Origin: Aporrectodea caliginosa
Taxonomy: Eukaryota; Annelida; Clitellata; Crassiclitellata; Lumbricidae
Length of the DNA: 64,000 bases
NCBI GenBank assembly: GCA_020284085.1
Contig: JACEVL010000282.1
Location: 247,501 to 311,500, forward strand
Reading direction: 5' to 3'
The position numbers and the translations under genes were made by a program. Below the pieces are notes generated by a model, which was not told where the DNA came from, made no database searches, and was given only the letters and a program-made list of their open reading frames with translations. This document shows, piece by piece, positions 37,031-47,770 of this stretch. The first letter of the stretch is position 1. Each line of letters begins with the position of its first letter.

Positions 37031-37374
37031 TGCGGTTGATAGTCCAACCGTTGATGCCTTGTGCTTTAGACATCGGCGCGGATAGAAATTACTAATTAGA
37101 AATAACAATAAATTTAGAGAAAAAGGAGAAGGGTCAAGGTCATACGATCGCTATAAAAAATGCGCAAATTTACATTTACTCTGAGCTTATAGGCCTATAG
37201 CTGCTTTAGTCCTATGATCCTAATGAAGTCGCTGCAGCATATAGCCTAGCTGCAGCTTATAATACTCGATCGGAGTTGGAACGCACCCATAAACAACAAC
37301 ACCACAATTGTGTTTTATAGTGACCATCTAAGTTCGCCCACGACCATACAACAGGGCATTGATAGAGCAGAGCA

Positions 37375-37480
37375 ACTGTGCGCTAAAGTGTAACGGCTTT
37401 GCATGGGGAGGTTCGAACCGGCGCTAACCGCTTCACAAGCCGAACGCCCAAACCACGCGGCTATATGTTGCACGTGGGGA
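37375..37480 (-). mobile_element. tRNA-like SINE head (minus)
   Basis: The minus strand has AGCCGCGTGGTTTGGGCGTT, then GGTTAGCGCCGGTTCGAACC, so A-box-like and B-box elements occur in tRNA order. No closed acceptor stem is apparent. Confidence 0.5.
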
Positions 37481-37804
37481 CTGGCAATTAATCTATTTCT
37501 GAACAATTATGAACTACCTGTCAGGCGTGGCGCCCTGAAAACTGGCTATAGCAGCAGACAATAATATTCCTTTTGTGTAGAAGCTACTATCGCGTCTGAA
37601 TTGACACCTTGCACACGATTGTTGTGCACACCTTGCACACGGCGCACCAAAATTGGATTCAGTCAGACCATACATGTGTAGGCCTATACACGTCACTATC
37701 ACTGAAATTATATTGCCGCGGGCCTCGTATGACAGTCTAGATAGGGGCCACGTATAGACTGCTTATAAGCAATAATTATAATATGCGACATTAGGGCGTA
37801 TACC

Positions 37805-37965
37805 CTCCTTTCAGAGTTCGAAAGTGCACACACGATCATAGTTGTAGGCCTATATATCGATGGCGCTGGGCAGTTGTGCGTGAAGGATTTGCACAAGGTC
37901 CCTACACATTGACCGTCTCATCAGTCCAGGCTTGAACTCAATCGAACCTGCCGCGTCACAATTAA
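37805..37965 (-). mobile_element. Family A SINE (minus)
   Basis: Inverted GGGACCTTGTGCAAATCCTT and a tail AACTCTGAAAGGAGGG-like, with a degraded tRNA head. 37970-38970 is AGGCCT-rich spacer without a supported gene. Confidence 0.68.
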
Positions 37966-38977
37966 TTGAGTCGAAGGCTTATAACCAGTTGCTTCATGTA
38001 GCCTACGTATAATACACGAGGCAAAACCTATTCAAAATACGCCAATCATCGTCGATATGACGGCGTCGTTAAATAAACGTATTACCCTACACACACATAT
38101 TCAAAATACAGTCCTATAGTGCCTACCGTGTCGGTCACATTTGGACTTAAGAATAATTATATGTCTACTATACCCCGCTTCTGACCTTTCTAAATTGAAG
38201 CTCTGCACTGCAGCTGGTTTAAGTTGACAGTACTGTAGAGTCTCGTAATACCTAGGTAGGCCTATTTCTCTCATCGAACGTGGCTTAGGCCTATACGTGA
38301 ACAGTTGCATAGGCTATGATAATCTAAACGTTGGTTTTTAGTGTTGTGCGTTGCTGAGCGCGAGGCAAGTAGGCCAATTTACAAAGCTACAAACCAGCCT
38401 GACGTAGGCCTAAACGTAATATATTGTACGCTGTCAAGCATATAAAATGTGCCTCAGCTGACTCACTAGTCCTGCGTATAACCTATAGCCCTAAATACAT
38501 CTAATAGCCTGTTTCATTAAACTGTTTACGTATTTATTTTTAGCCGAGTTGTGCGGTTTAAAGAGTGCAGAACGTTGGAGGTGGATTATGATAGCCTACA
38601 GCCGGTGGTCGTGTAATATAGCTTTTAGGCCTTAAGCCATTTATAGGCCTCTGGCCTCTGGAGGGTTTTCTGCCACTGCTGTAATAGACAAGGCACTGAT
38701 TAAGTAGGCCTAGACAAATTTTTATTGGGTGTTCTTCAGTCGAATAAACAACGAAATTTAACTTCGACGTAAGATATAAACGATTTTATGAAGAGTGAAG
38801 GTTTGACGTAAGTAATATGTTTGAAGTTAACTTACTTACCGAAGATACCTTGTGCCGTGACCCAGAAAGTACCCTGACCTATAAATCCTAACGACCTCGA
38901 CCTCTCTAAATATAAACACTGTAGGTTTCGATTGTAGGAAGTTGGTGTCTTCATAATTATTTGAAAATCTTTCACAG

Positions 38978-39063
38978 ATTTCTTGATTACGTTTGACCAG
39001 CGTTATGAGCTTTTATCTGTGTATTAGTTATCTAACATCTCAGATGTTAACGCCTTTTGTAAG
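38978..39063. repeat. Dispersed 85-bp repeat, copy 1 (copy 2 at 40417-40497)
   Basis: Both copies share TTTGACCA, ATGAGCTTTT, TAGTTATCTAACATCTCAGA and TGTTAA in order. They lie 1.35 kb apart in the same orientation, bracketing the foldback-like element and a family B SINE. Confidence 0.6.
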
Positions 39064-39237
39064 GGATTTTGGATTGAGATTGCGTTGGCCTATTTATGAG
39101 TAAATTTGCGTCTAGACAGTGAGTCATCGTATTATAATAAGCATGTTGTGCCCCAGGCCTTTATTAATTTCAGTGGGACAAATTACTTCAAACGCCCCAA
39201 AAGTCAGATAAATAACTTGAAACGCAGGGGTTTAGAG

Positions 39238-39629
39238 TAAATGTGTAGTTTAGCGTCGTAAATTATCCGCCATTGCATGGTTTCAGCGTTGGTCGAAAAC
39301 AAGTTGGATTGACGAAACAAATTCTTGCTAAATAGAAGTCGGATTGATGGAAATAATTTTTTCTTAAATAGAAGTGGGCCTGGTGAAAGGAATCCTGCTT
39401 AAATAAAAGCCGGATTGATGGACAATAATTCTTAATTAAATAAAAGTTGCATTGATCAAAAGTAATTCCTGCTTAAATAGAAGCTGGACTGATGAAACGA
39501 ATTCTTGCCTAATTGAAGCTGGATCGATGAAAAGGATTCTTGCCAAAGTAGAAGTTGGATTGATGAAATTTTTTTAATAATAATGCTACAATGGGCGAAT
39601 AATTTACGACACTAAACTACACATTTACC
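39238..39629. mobile_element. Foldback-like element: inverted ends around a minisatellite
   Basis: The left end (39238-39277, GTAAATGTGTAGTTTAGCGT...) and right end (39589-39629) are inverted copies of about 40 bases with few mismatches. Between them are about eight tandem units of 35-37 bp (consensus core AAGTTGGATTGATGAAA), 39301-39575. This end-plus-tandem layout recalls Foldback elements. No target duplication was found. Confidence 0.7.
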
Positions 39630-40169
39630 GGATTTAGTTCTGGTTACCCTTGCTGGAAGCGTTGACATTATATGTTAGGCTTAATTTATTTAAAGGCGCA
39701 ATAGAATTACAACCAAGGCTAATTTTGGATTATGAAAATTCAAAATTGGTGTCGCTTGTGTGAATGGCCAAAAATAATCTCTCAGAAGTTGGAAATAAAA
39801 TGTTTTAATCTGTTTAAGCATTAGCAGGGTAGCAGCAGATTACCAGCTTAAAATACTTGCATTTCCATTTATTTTATCTTTATTTGGCCACACAGAAGCA
39901 AAGATTAAAAAAATGTGGAATTAATGTTAAACATTAATTATATTTGGTATTTGTTGTGATAGTGTGTTGGAATAGTGGTACATGGCAAGACTCAAATGGT
40001 GCTGGGCTGTGATGGTGAATGATCACAATGGTGCTATATGAGTTTACAGTTAACCAATAACAATTCTAGCGAACACAAAATTAATAAAGAATTGGATCGA
40101 TTAATGTTTGAATTAAAATATAGTGATTGCAGTGTTAACTTCTGACCGATAACTGTCAATTGAAAGGTT

Positions 40170-40400
40170 GGTAGTGTGAAAACTCACTAGGGCAGAATTT
40201 ATTTTGAGGTTTCCACTTGCTCTGCTGGCAGGCTCAACTATAAATCAGTTCCCTGACCTTACACTGTGAAGGGGAAAATCATGCAGCAAGGGTAAGCTGG
40301 TCATCCGTCCTGATATGCCTAGGCTAAGAAAAAGAAGTGAACAACACTTCATAACCATAGCTGCCTCTCAAAGCCATTAGGGTACTGCAAAGAAGATTTG
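40170..40400 (+). mobile_element. Family B SINE
   Basis: CTGACCTTACACTGTGAAGG and AACACTTCATAACCATAGCT match 27010 and 53510. It ends about 160 bases before the unrecognised gene. Confidence 0.65.
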
Positions 40401-40560
40401 ATGGCCCATGATTTCGTTATCATCTTTGACCAACATGATGAGCTTTTTATTTCTTTATTAGTTATCTAACATCTCAGATGTTAATGCCTTTTATAACGCA
40501 TTTGCAGATCACATACCTATTGGCGTACAGTCTGACCAGTTCAAATTCGCTGTGTAGTTC

Positions 40561-40768
40561 ATGGCCGAACGTTCAAGTGACTCAAGCCATGACAAAGCAC
40601 CTAAAGTGTTTCAGCAGACAACTCCGCGAACAAATTCTAACAGTGGACAGATGGCTGCCTCGTCGAGCTTTAGATCATTTTCATCTTGTGGGCGCTTTGC
40701 TCCAATGTCAACCTTCTCGTCTGCGTGTGCCGTACTGGGCTCCAGTTCCAATCTAGCTTTACTTTCAG
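40561..40768 (+). CDS. Unrecognised gene, exon 1 (residues 1-69)
   Basis: Reads MAERSSDSSHDKAPKVFQQ onward and ends NLALLS plus one base of a Gly codon at donor GTAAGA. Confidence 0.6.
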
Positions 40769-41671
40769 GTAAGAGAAATACGAGCTGAATGTCAGTGTCT
40801 TTTTGAGAGTTCAGTCTATGCAAAAGTGTGAGCTTAGTGAGTTCAGACCTGCTCTAAGTGACCATAAGCATGTTGGTAAAATTGCTCAGAAATCTTTCAT
40901 ATTGGGTGTATGCAAAAAGAAGTGCTTAAGCAGTAAGTACACATAGGAGGAGTTCAGGTATTTTGATGTACTTGTACAGTGAGAAGTACATTGTAATGAA
41001 AATATGCTTTATTCAGGCACATAAAACGTTTTTTCATTACAATGAACTTCTGACTTTCTAGGGAATGCATGCTATTTATTATTTTATTTTTATCGCAAGA
41101 TTAATCATTATTGAATTTTTGATTGTTGAACAGTTCTAGTGAAAGTGTGTTAAAATCCTGTGCCCTGTGTTGTTTAGGTGGATCATCTGGCTTAGATCCA
41201 GCAAAGATGATGTCAATGCAGGAGGACGCCAAAGCAAGACTCATATCCAGCGAGATTATGAAGCACCGTCTTTACGAGTCCGTCATAACCACTGCGCGTC
41301 CGAGATGTCTGTCAGTTGGTCCACGAGACTACAACTACTACCCATTCCTTCCTTACTCGTTTTCCACTCATTCCATGCCAGTGACACCGTTTCGCGGAAG
41401 CCACGAAACCAGCCCAGCGTCGACGCCCAGCGGGATTACCAACACGCATGGGTTTTTCCGATTCTACTCGCGTGGCACTACGCCGAAATGTACAACTCCG
41501 GTGGAAGAGAACTGTATGCTGGAAGAGTCTTCAGGCATTGGCCTGGCCTCGTTGTTTGGTCGGTATCCCCGTCAGGGATCTGTCAGTCGGTGCCACATAT
41601 CGGAAGGACCGGAAACGGAGGAGGAAGAGATGAAAACAGTCACTTCATCTGTTGACCATGTTCCACCATGA
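40561..41671 (+). CDS. Unrecognised Ser/Thr-rich protein, two exons, 233 aa
   Basis: Exons 40561-40768 and 41178-41671 join in phase 1 across a 409-base GT-AG intron (donor TCAG|GTAAGA, acceptor TTGTTTAG). The start Met follows an in-frame TAG at 40555-40557. Residues 1-69 are low-complexity Ser-rich. Residues 80-105 look helical and charged (MMSMQEDAKARLISSEIMKH). The rest has several Ser/Thr-Pro sites (MPVTPF, ASTPSG, CTTPVEE), a basic-site motif RQGSVS near the C-terminus and an acidic run ETEEEE. There is no signal peptide, membrane segment or catalytic motif that I recognise. Splicing phase, the long open second exon and its composition support a real gene; a cytosolic regulatory or adaptor role would be a guess. 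A further upstream non-coding exon is possible. Confidence 0.65.
40978..41055 (+). ncRNA. Intronic 78-base hairpin, miRNA-precursor size (candidate)
   Basis: The left arm from 40978 (AGTGAGAAGTACATTGTAAT...) pairs with the right arm ending at 41055 over about 25 positions with two mismatches, around a loop of about 28 bases. It lies in the intron of, and on the same strand as, the 40561-41671 gene. Size and near-perfect stem fit a pre-miRNA. I recognise no known miRNA family, so it could also be a small palindromic repeat. Confidence 0.35.
41178..41671 (+). CDS. Unrecognised gene, exon 2 and stop (residues 70-233)
   Basis: Starts at acceptor TTGTTTAG and reads GGSSGLDPAKMMSMQEDAK onward to DHVPP and TGA. 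All coding information of recognisable globular character is here. Confidence 0.68.
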
Positions 41672-42350
41672 ACTAAAACGAGTGGTAAAGAAACCTCAAT
41701 CTTTTTCCGTGTGACGAACCTTCAGCCTGTGAAGCTGATGTGGAATAATTGTGAAATTTTCCACTGTTTTTGTCAAGTGTAATAGGACTTCTGAAACAAT
41801 AATTATTGCAATGGCTTTTGTGTAGTTTCTCAACTGTTGCTAGGCTAGAATTGCGTTAATGATGTCTCAATGATACTCTCGATGAATTGTCTTTTGTCAT
41901 CTGTTCATATTTGAAAAGACTGCATGCACAGAACTTTCATTGCTATTATTAATACCAACTGATTGTCCAGCTTCCAGCAATTGTGTTTTTATTGAGTAGC
42001 AATGTGCGTTGAATCTGCAGGACTTTTAAAATCTATAAAAGTTTCTAATTTCAAGGTTAAGCGCTATTCTTCAATTTTTTCAACTGTGGCTTATACAGTT
42101 GTCTGATAGGGGTTGTATTTACAATGTTGATGCTACCAGTAATGGTAATGGTAATTACAAATTTAAATAGGGCCACTTCAAGAGAGACTCATCAGAGGCA
42201 CTCCTTTAAATCCATTTGTTGAAACTACAGGGTTAAATTATTTATTCTGAAGTGTTTAGTAAACAATGTTTTAAATTATTTATTCTGAAGTGTTTAAATA
42301 TTTTTACAGTTTTACTTTTGATACATCTCGTTTTAAAGAATAAATCAGTT
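41672..42350 (+). other. Probable 3' UTR of the unrecognised gene
   Basis: AT-rich sequence follows the stop. A candidate polyadenylation signal AATAAA is at 42339-42344. A SINE tail of the type ending CACTTCAAGAGAG...CAGAGGCACTCC lies at about 42150-42205. No other coding region is seen. Confidence 0.35.
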
Positions 42351-42704
42351 GGAGATTATTGGTTAACTTTAAAGTGGAGTTAATCTTTTTCATATTCAAA
42401 TCCTTTTAAACTCGGTGAAAAGAAGATCTTCAACATTGTTTTTACGCATATTTATGTGTAGTTTTATTTTTAAATGCCTGTTTTGGCACTTGTGTATGCA
42501 ATTTTTACATAACAGAAATTGGAATATTACCGGTACTATTAATTGCAAAGCATTGTTATTTGTGTTTTATGCTCTTCCTAGATTTCAATTGTAGTGTGTT
42601 GAACTGTTTTGTGAATTAATTCTATTGTCTTCATTTCCTATCTGCATGAAGTTGTCGTTGTTTTAAGAAGAAGAGAGAATTTCTTATGCTAATGAGATTA
42701 AATT

Positions 42705-42790
42705 ATAGAGGAATAGCTCAATGGTAGTTGTTTGACTTTTCAAAGCTGCTTCCAGTGTTTAAATCCCAGTACAGTCTGTCTCCCGTGTCT
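42705..42790 (+). mobile_element. Degraded tRNA-like SINE head
   Basis: AATAGCTCAATGGTAGTTGT, then CAGTGTTTAAATCCCAGT, gives A- and B-box-like blocks in order. The arms do not fold as a complete tRNA. Confidence 0.45.
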
Positions 42791-42999
42791 CTTAGTGCGA
42801 TGTAGGGAGATTACAGATGAGTGAGCAGGGGTTGAATTCTGTACATTGCATGATCAGTTAATTACCTGGTTGTAGAATTGCTTTGATGTGTACGTATATA
42901 TGTGTGTACCTATCTCTTGACAATTTGTGATATTTAACACCTAAGATATTCTCAGAAGTGCTGTGAATATTGAAACCCGTGGTGTTCATACCGTTATTT

Positions 43000-43281
43000 C
43001 AACCAAGAGTGCTGCTGTGTAATGGTGGCAAACTAGAAAAGACTGCAGGCAGCATACGTAAGTGGCTGAGAAGAATTCTACATATATCTTGGGGCGACAA
43101 GATACCAAAGGTCGGGAAATTCTCGAGGGAGAAGGAAGAGAGGAAGACCATGGAAGAACAGGCTGGAAACTATAAGAGATGCCTGGAGATGTTGTGGGAC
43201 GAGGCCGAGGAGCGGGTAATGGACAGAGACGAATGGAGGAGATGTGTTGCTCAATGTGCAGACCTGCTTGGGAAGGACTAA
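43000..43281 (+). mobile_element. LINE fragment, reverse transcriptase C-terminus with internal deletion
   Basis: Reads SIRKWLRRILHISWGDKI and, after a short join, DEAEERVMDRDEWRRCVAQC, both typical of the last part of RTE-like LINE proteins. The usual middle (RWIGH...RGRPK) is missing. 43285-44560 has no other supported feature. Confidence 0.72.
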
Positions 43282-44568
43282 GTTGTGTAACTGGTTTCAC
43301 CTTCTGTCCCATATGTTGATGTACTGCAGTTGTAAGAATTTGTATAGCACCTCTATAGATTCTCTGTGATGCATAGGTGTCAAATGCTTTGAGGCCTTTT
43401 TACTTCGTGTGATAGACTGGGCTACGACCCACAGCTCTGTGAATGACTTTACTGTCAACAGAATAAGCAGAACCGAGATTTGCAGATGCTGGTTAGTTTT
43501 CAGATGTTCGGTTTATTCAGTGAAATTGTGCACAAAGCTCTTGTTTGTTTACATTTATCGAATGTAAGCAGTGAATGCAACATTGTTGTTATGTTGAGAC
43601 CTCTATTATGTGATTTTCTGAAGGCATTCGATGCGGTGACAGTGTTGGAGTTTGTTGGATGGACAGATAGTTTGATGAATGAACAGGTGGATAAATGCAG
43701 GAATGGATGGAAGCATATTTGAATTGTATTGTATTGAATGGTTAATTGTATTTGAATACTTATTACAGCGTGTACCAGAGCACCATTCAAGGCGTTCTCG
43801 TTAGAGGCAACTGAAGAGTTTAATGAAAGGGTGAGCAATTATGTTTGAAGGACTTGCAGGATCCCATGGATTTTAGGTTCATCGAACTAATACCCTGTTG
43901 TATTGGTTAACGTGTACTCGTGTGCCCCAGTTGTATTGTGATATGTTGTATTGTGTGTTGTAATTGTACTCCACGTTATGCCACTGAAACGCAGTAAAGA
44001 TCCGAAATTCAGTGTAGCTGTCTTCACCGGGAAGCATTCCTGCAGTTGAGAGCGGGCTACCAACCCACTCGGCCATCAGGATCTTGAATGCTTGATGAAT
44101 TGAATGGTTAATTGTAATTATAATTATTACGGGTGCATATAGCACCTTTTCAAGATTCTCATTAGTCTTTCATCTCGTGACCTAATGATAGGGGTCAAAA
44201 GTTTGGGTGCAGGATGATGCATGGATTTATTCAACAGCTAATATGTTGTATTGGTTAATGTGTAATCGTGTATCCATCACACGAGTGATATTAATATATG
44301 TTAAATGTAATTTTTCTTATGTTACCACTGAAGCGTTTTAGATCGCCAGTGTAGCTGTCTTCATAGCATTCCTGCAGTTCAGAACCTACTGAATATTATC
44401 ACTTGATATATTGATTTTATTTAAAATACTTTAATGCATTTCAATTTTAATATCAAGTTGTCTTTCATCTGTCGATATCTCGGATTCTAATTATTGATCT
44501 CGTAATTAAACGGTGATAGTTGCTATGTTGATGCCAGCACATTTGTTTTTATACAACGTATCATAAAT

Positions 44569-44830
44569 CGAGAGCTGGGTGATTTATTGATTAGATTCTA
44601 ATCGATTAGACAAATAGCTAATCGATTAGCTGTTTGTCCGAGCTACAAGATTTTTCTAATTCTAATCGATTAGCAAATTACAGTAGATTTTTCTAATTCT
44701 AATCGATTAGCAATTTAACTAATCGATTAGCTGTTTGTCCGAGTTTGGCTAATTCTAATTCTAATCGATTAGCTACAAGCTTTTTCTAATTCTAATCCAT
44801 TAGCAATTTAACTAATTGTGCCCATCTCTG
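44569..44830. mobile_element. ATCGATTAG-rich hAT MITE, 262 bp
   Basis: Perfect 8-bp duplication TCATAAAT (44561-44568 and 44831-44838). The right end CCCATCTCTG and the left end CGAGAGCTGGGTGA are a decayed form of the CAGAGATGGGTA ends. About ten ATCGATTAG units inside. Confidence 0.92.
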
Positions 44831-44845
44831 TCATAAATGTACAAC

Positions 44846-45035
44846 TGCATTTGATATTGTCCTCCTTCTAAGGTTACAAGTTGCACACACGATCGTGTAA
44901 CAGAATATTGATGGCGATGACCAATGATGTAAGTGAAGGACTTGCTCAAGGTCCCTACACAGTGACCGCCCGAGTGGAGACTCAAACCCGTACTGTCACG
45001 TTACAGGCCGAGTCCATTCGACTACTGTGCCCCAC
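44846..45035 (-). mobile_element. Family A SINE (minus), nearly full length
   Basis: On the minus strand: tRNA head with AGTCGAATGGACTCGGCCTG and B-box GGGTTTGAGTCTCC, body AGGGACCTTGAGCAAGTCCT, tail CCTTAGAAGGAGGACAATAT. It starts right beside the MITE at 44569-44830. Confidence 0.82.
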
Positions 45036-45039
45036 GTGT

Positions 45040-47765
45040 TTTGATGTTAAGTGTGTCTGATAGATCTGTCCAGTGTTTGTATCACTATTGTAGCTAGAAA
45101 TGCACAGTAAATGTGGCTTGCATCAAGACTTTTTTGTGGCTGCCATAACAAGCCACTTTCACTGACATAATGTAGATTTACGACTCTGTTGGTCACCTTG
45201 GCATATGCTGTTACAGTGTTGTAATTAACTTTCAGCCGCTGTTTACATCTTTACCTGTGTTTATATTGTTTTGTATATTGTTTTGTATAATTTTTATGTT
45301 TTTTTGCTAAGGTGTCTTTCATTCCATACGAGTCATCTTTTTCTGTTTGCTCTTCACTCGTTTAAGTTTTATCGCTAATGAGATAAAACTTTATGATGTT
45401 GTCTTGAGCTTCTTCATTTCCAGTTGAATCCTGAATTTCAAGCCTGACTGTTGTTGAATGAACTCTTTATTAAAAGGTTATGATGTGTTATATTAAATTA
45501 AAAACTAAAGAATAGCATACATACATATATGCATAATTTTGGCTCAGAATACTGATTTTGAATAGATTTGGTCACGCTGTTGTTGTAGGTCGGCTGTGAT
45601 TTTCATGTCTTCAGACTTAGACCATTATGTAATGTAGAACCAGTGTGAAACACTGGCAAGTGTTTTTATCTCTTCGAGTGTTGTGTAGTGTATGTCGCGG
45701 GCTCCAGATGGAACACAATTCATATTATACTCATTACCTTTACATGGCTTCTTAGCCTATAGCAAACGTTCATTGATGTATCGGATTCACATTTACCGCA
45801 TAATAAATGCTTTACAAATAAAAAATCTGAATAGTACTATTTTTAAGCGTGTACGTACCATTTCTTATGTGGACACCAGAGGTACCATATGGTTCGCTCT
45901 TTTACCCACCTTCACCACTTTACTTTCAGTTTGTGCAGAACATTTCACGTTACATGTGCTTCAGTGTTTGAGCTTAATGTTATTTCAAACAATTTTCATG
46001 GTTTTAGGCTACAGTTGGATTGTAAACTGTAATATGTTTTCAGTTGCTATATGACATATCTGGTTGAGCAGAGTATGCTTATTTGTACTTGAGCAATGAA
46101 AGACAGTCGTATCTGTACGTGTGTCCGTGTATTTTAAACAGTTTCGACTGGCTTACAGTTTAGATTGTTGGTTTGTAAAGTAAGCAAGTTTTATGTTATT
46201 GGCGCTAATCAAATGCTTTGAGTTATTAGTGCCTCTGGTGTGTGAGATGTTATGATCGTCATCTATACCACTTTTCCGCTGAAAAGACCACATAGAACTG
46301 AAAAGTGGTCTTAGGAGTTTATTATGGGTAATTGTTTATCTGTTACAGCATGTCTACGTAATTATAGCGGTTAATCTAAATACATTGTTTAATGTTTCTG
46401 AAGTTCATGTTGGCACAGTTTACCAATGATCATAAAACCAATGTAATTAAATATAAGCTGATGTAATTAAATAAAAAATGATCTAATTAAATATAAACAA
46501 ATGTAATTAAATAAACCGATGTAATTAAAGAAAACGTAGAGTATTTGGAACATTTCATTGATTAATTATGGAGGTCCTAATTGGCATTATCTGTTTTGTC
46601 TCTTTAGTTTGTGTCAAGTGCTGTTCTTTGTCTAGCACATAATTATGCTATAAACATGTTGCAGAGTCCTCAGATCCAGAAAAAATTGGCAACAGCCGAT
46701 TTTTTATTTTCCATAAATGGTTTTATATATAGCTTCAGTTAAATTATCCCCATGAAATCAAACCAGTCAGCTTTTATGAGTCATGTGCTAAAAGGTCATG
46801 ACACGGCCACAGCAAAAATTGAAATTGGTTGTGTAATTTGCAAGCAGTTGAAATATTTTTATATGCACAATCTTCATAACAATTCTCTCATGGAAATGAC
46901 AGATCTCACGTGACCATATAACGTAAAAGAACCAAAGAAGTTGCATCCTCAAACAAACATGAAGAACAATCAAGACTAAAGTCATAATAATATAAATAAA
47001 AATTTCGTAGCACAGCAACAAGAAAGAAAAGCAATACAGCATTCTCAGGACAGTAGACCTGCCTGTATCAAGACTTGCCAAGCAGTCAGTTTACTCAGTA
47101 GCAAAGTTACACTGCACACTCGGCCAATTGAATAATTATACTGCCAATCTTCGCCATGCATCTATAGCCAACAGCCAACTGCATGCCCAGAGACCACCAC
47201 GAGGAGGTGCTGGCAACGGTCTCCGTAGTTAATTCAAATTCAGCCTTGAAGCAGCTAATTTCATCGTAATCACCAAGAGCAAACACCCGATATTCCCAAT
47301 TTCACGAAATTCTAATTTTTAAATTGTATTTTCCTAGTGCAAGAGACAAACAGCAAAAGTGAGAGTGAGAGTATTTATGGCAGACAACACCAGTACACAG
47401 AAAAGAAGATGGAGATCTGGAGAGAGATAAATGGCAACACAGGATTACTTAGTCAACAAAAAGCAAAGCATGAAAAGAAGAATGTCAAATCAGAAAAGAC
47501 ATTTCGAGACCGAGAGAAAGAAACTGATGTGGGAAGCAAGATGAAACTGAGACAAATGAAAAGACGGCAGAAGCAGACAACTAGGCGAAAAGGTCTCTGG
47601 ATACAGAGCAAGTAAAAGAAGGATGCAGCAGTGAAGAAACAAGCAAGAAACAGTTAAAGTTCAGTTAGAAATTTGAAGAAGTCTTTTGTGCCATAGAAGC
47701 TCTGAGAGTGTTTTTCGGCAATGTAACTTGAACGACGCTATAAAAATGATCAGACTACAATGTCT
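45040..47765. other. Intergenic spacer without supported gene
   Basis: AT-rich. 46437-46530 has five irregular 22-bp repeats built on ATGTAATTAAAT. A highly charged 92-codon ORF at 47337 lacks any recognisable domain or splice context. Confidence 0.5.
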
Positions 47766-47770
47766 GTGAC

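Noticed and set aside
47337..47615. Lys/Arg/Gln-rich 92-codon ORF
   Set aside because: Low complexity, no recognisable domain and no supporting exon structure.
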